Source of the DNA: JBMYYE01 sp049609065
GTDB taxonomy: Bacteria > Pseudomonadota > Alphaproteobacteria > Rhodobacterales > Rhodobacteraceae
DNA length: 7,646 bases
Reading direction: 5' to 3'
Assembly (NCBI GenBank): GCA_049609065.1
Contig: JBMYYE010000113.1
Span: forward strand, 1-7,646
Shown here: piece by piece, positions 6,939-7,646 of the stretch
Position numbering within the stretch: position 1 is the first letter of the stretch
Layout of the letters: each line of letters opens with the position of its first letter
Notes under the pieces: model-generated
The model's database searches: none
What the model was told of the DNA's origin: nothing
The model's input: the letters and a program-made list of their open reading frames with translations, nothing else
Translations under genes and position numbers: made by a program

Positions 6939-7382
6939 CTAGCTGCTTATTAGTCCCTTATAGTGATTTTCAATCAAATCATCAGGAATGCTAATATTAC
7001 TTGTACCTGCATCATAAACTTCATACCAGGGTGTGCCGCGTTGATGTGTCAAGTTAGACAGTTCCAGGCCATCCAAATTTCTATACGCAGAGTAAACAAT
7101 CCGGACAAATTCTTTTTCACCATCTGTCATATCTTCGCGGTCGCTCACGTCTATTGCTTTGACAACCCTACCTCGGCCCTTCGTCGCATGATACAAATCT
7201 GGAATAACGGGACCAAATTTCCAAGCCTCTATTCTATTGGGAATAAGTGAAGCCCGATTATATCCTAGGCTATATCCGTGAGCTATATACACGAGCTTTA
7301 ACACTTGCATAGGTGATAAAGTCTCGTCATTCTCGTGGGCCAATTCTACGAGAAAATTGGAAACTATTCGTGCATCTGCCAT
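6939..7382 (-). CDS. Panacea-domain (DUF4065) protein, predicted antitoxin
   Basis: The protein is 147 residues from the ATG at 7382. The Panacea domain (DUF4065, the fold of Caulobacter SocA) fills it. Helix 1 begins ADARIVSNFLVELA. L22-S-P-M-Q-V-L-K-L-V-Y-I-A-H-G-Y follows. The hallmark E52-A-W-K-F-G-P-V-I-P-D-L-Y lies at 52-64 and L-S-N-L-T-H-Q-R-G-T-P-W at 108-119. Panacea proteins neutralise varied toxins by direct binding, and SocA instead delivers its toxin SocB to ClpXP. Here the partner would be the membrane protein encoded directly downstream (TAG then ATG, zero gap). An alternative ATG at 7397 adds five residues but has no ribosome site. The one at 7382 has GGGGGT 7 nt upstream and gives the typical M-A-D-A start. 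The gene is visibly AT-richer than its neighbours, which suggests acquisition. The family call is strong; the antitoxin role is inferred. Confidence 0.88.
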   Translation of the reverse strand: MADARIVSNFLVELAHENDETLSPMQVLKLVYIAHGYSLGYNRASLIPNRIEAWKFGPVIPDLYHATKGRGRVVKAIDVSDREDMTDGEKEFVRIVYSAYRNLDGLELSNLTHQRGTPWYEVYDAGTSNISIPDDLIENHYKGLISS

Positions 7383-7416
7383 CAATAGTACCCCCATTTT
7401 GTCAATTAAACCGAAT

Positions 7417-7446
7417 ACATTTGATCACTCATATAATGTGTACATT
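7417..7446. promoter_or_regulatory. Operator-like cluster of ACATT/AATGT half-sites upstream of the Panacea gene
   Basis: Three copies of one 5-bp half-site occur: ACATT 7417-7421, its complement AATGT 7435-7439 and ACATT 7442-7446. The last two form the near-perfect 12-bp dyad AATGTGTACATT. The box lies 35-60 nt upstream of the predicted start and overlaps the weak promoter candidate, as expected for an autoregulatory operator. Given the AT content some symmetry may be chance. Confidence 0.35.
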
Positions 7447-7490
7447 TTCATTTCGCAACCTTAGCATCCTCCTTTGAACAATATGGATCC

Positions 7491-7512
7491 AAAGATTAAA
7501 CAAAGATTAAAC
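7491..7512. repeat. Tandem 11-bp direct repeat (AAAGATTAAAC x2)
   Basis: Two perfect adjacent copies, 7491-7501 and 7502-7512, run into the A-tract that forms the U-tract of the pnp terminator on the minus strand. A slippage duplication is the simplest reading. The position, at the edge of an apparently inserted cassette, also allows a scar of insertion. Confidence 0.8.
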
Positions 7513-7539
7513 AAAAAAAGCCCGCTCAAATGAGCGGGC
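7513..7539 (-). terminator. Intrinsic terminator of the right-edge (pnp-like) gene
   Basis: On the minus strand the stem GCCCGCTC/GAGCGGGC (7539-7532 with 7527-7520) encloses ATTT and is followed by seven T residues (7519-7513). It begins 25 nt after the stop codon at 7565. The perfect GC-rich stem with a U-tract is a textbook form and separates pnp transcription from the downstream Panacea cassette. Confidence 0.92.
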
Positions 7540-7564
7540 CTTTCTATTTGGAAAGTGACGAAGA

Positions 7565-7646
7565 TTACTCTTCGTCTTTCTTTTCTTTTTTCTCTGGCGC
7601 GATTTCTTCGCCAGTTTCTTGATCAACCACTTTCATGGAAAGACGC
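7565..7646 (-). CDS. pnp: C-terminal end of probable polyribonucleotide nucleotidyltransferase (PNPase), partial
   Basis: Only the last 26 codons are inside the window; the gene continues past the right edge and stops at TAA 7567-7565. The visible peptide begins R-L-S-M-K-V-V-D-Q-E-T-G-E-E-I, then A-P-E and a Lys/Glu tail ending K-K-D-E-E. R-L-S-M-K is the final strand of an S1 RNA-binding domain. From memory, the V-V-D-Q-E-T-G-E continuation matches the C-terminus of alphaproteobacterial PNPase, the 3'-5' phosphorolytic exoribonuclease. Ribosomal protein S1 also ends in an S1 domain and is the main alternative. A strong terminator follows. The coding call is firm; the identity rests on a short tail. 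Confidence 0.7.
   Translation of the reverse strand, partial: RLSMKVVDQETGEEIAPEKKEKKDEE

Larger units (their letters stand above)
7398..7564 (-). promoter_or_regulatory. Control region upstream of the Panacea cassette, and 3' flank of pnp
   Basis: This AT-rich spacer must carry the cassette promoter, since a terminator at 7513-7539 shields it from pnp. On the minus strand it contains a strong ribosome-site-like AAAGGAGG (7475-7468), far upstream of the Panacea start and followed only by very short frames. It also holds a symmetric AATGTGTACATT box (7435-7446) and a tandem 11-bp repeat (7491-7512). Possible minus-strand promoter pieces are TTGCGA (7456-7451) with TTATAT 16 nt later (7434-7429), a weak match. 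Promoter placement is therefore uncertain. Confidence 0.45.

Noticed and set aside
7383..7397. Longer Panacea protein from ATG 7397
   Set aside because: No ribosome site precedes it. GGGGGT precedes ATG 7382, and the M-A-D-A start fits the family better. It cannot be fully excluded.
7400..7405. Perfect TTGACA on the minus strand just before the Panacea start
   Set aside because: It sits at the 7397 start codon and has no -10 at proper spacing upstream of the 7382 start, so it cannot serve as that gene's -35 element.
7432..7437. Perfect TATAAT on the plus strand
   Set aside because: No -35 at 16-18 nt spacing and no plus-strand gene follows before the converging pnp end; chance in AT-rich DNA is more likely.
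7565..7646. Ribosomal protein S1 as the right-edge gene
   Set aside because: The R-L-S-M-K strand would fit, but the V-V-D-Q-E-T-G-E continuation is closer to the PNPase tail I remember. Kept as the main alternative.
1..7646. CRISPR array, tRNA/rRNA genes, insertion sequence or integrase
   Set aside because: I saw no regularly spaced repeats, no tRNA-like cloverleaf in any spacer and no transposase or recombinase motifs on either strand.

Overview
The window looks like chromosomal DNA of a marine Rhodobacterales (Roseobacter-type alphaproteobacterium). This rests on the recognisable proteins and on general knowledge of the group. They are an HD-less class II CCA-adding enzyme following Hsp33 and a NudL-type NUDIX protein, a class I FBPase, a Calvin-subtype class II aldolase, and a PNPase tail of alphaproteobacterial type. 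No database search was possible.

Layout: (1) 1-320 (+) is the 3' end of a probable TbpB-like beta-barrel surface protein, cut by the left edge. It overlaps tail to tail with the next operon. (2) 3030-312 (-) is a tight three-gene operon, hslO - NUDIX/CoA pyrophosphatase - cca. Both junctions are 4-nt stop/start overlaps and the NUDIX gene starts with TTG. (3) 3031-3237 is a divergent intergenic region with small palindromes but no promoter I would defend. (4) 3238-6456 (+) is a carbon-metabolism operon, fbp - pgk - fba, closed by a hairpin terminator. Its products interconvert 3-phosphoglycerate, fructose-1,6-bisphosphate and fructose-6-phosphate, with GAPDH and triose-phosphate isomerase encoded elsewhere. 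(5) 7397-6528 (-) is an AT-richer two-gene cassette: a Panacea-domain (DUF4065) protein followed with no gap by a 136-residue protein with a C-terminal double membrane span. (6) 7646-7565 (-) is the last 26 codons of a probable pnp gene with its own terminator.

The most interesting element is the cassette in (5). It has the arrangement of a Panacea toxin-antitoxin pair, with a predicted membrane-acting toxin, wedged between the terminators of two convergent housekeeping genes (fba and pnp). The Panacea antitoxin domain is described in the literature. This toxin family, its charged N-terminal half and the upstream control region are what deserve a second look. The remaining genes look intact and ordinary.
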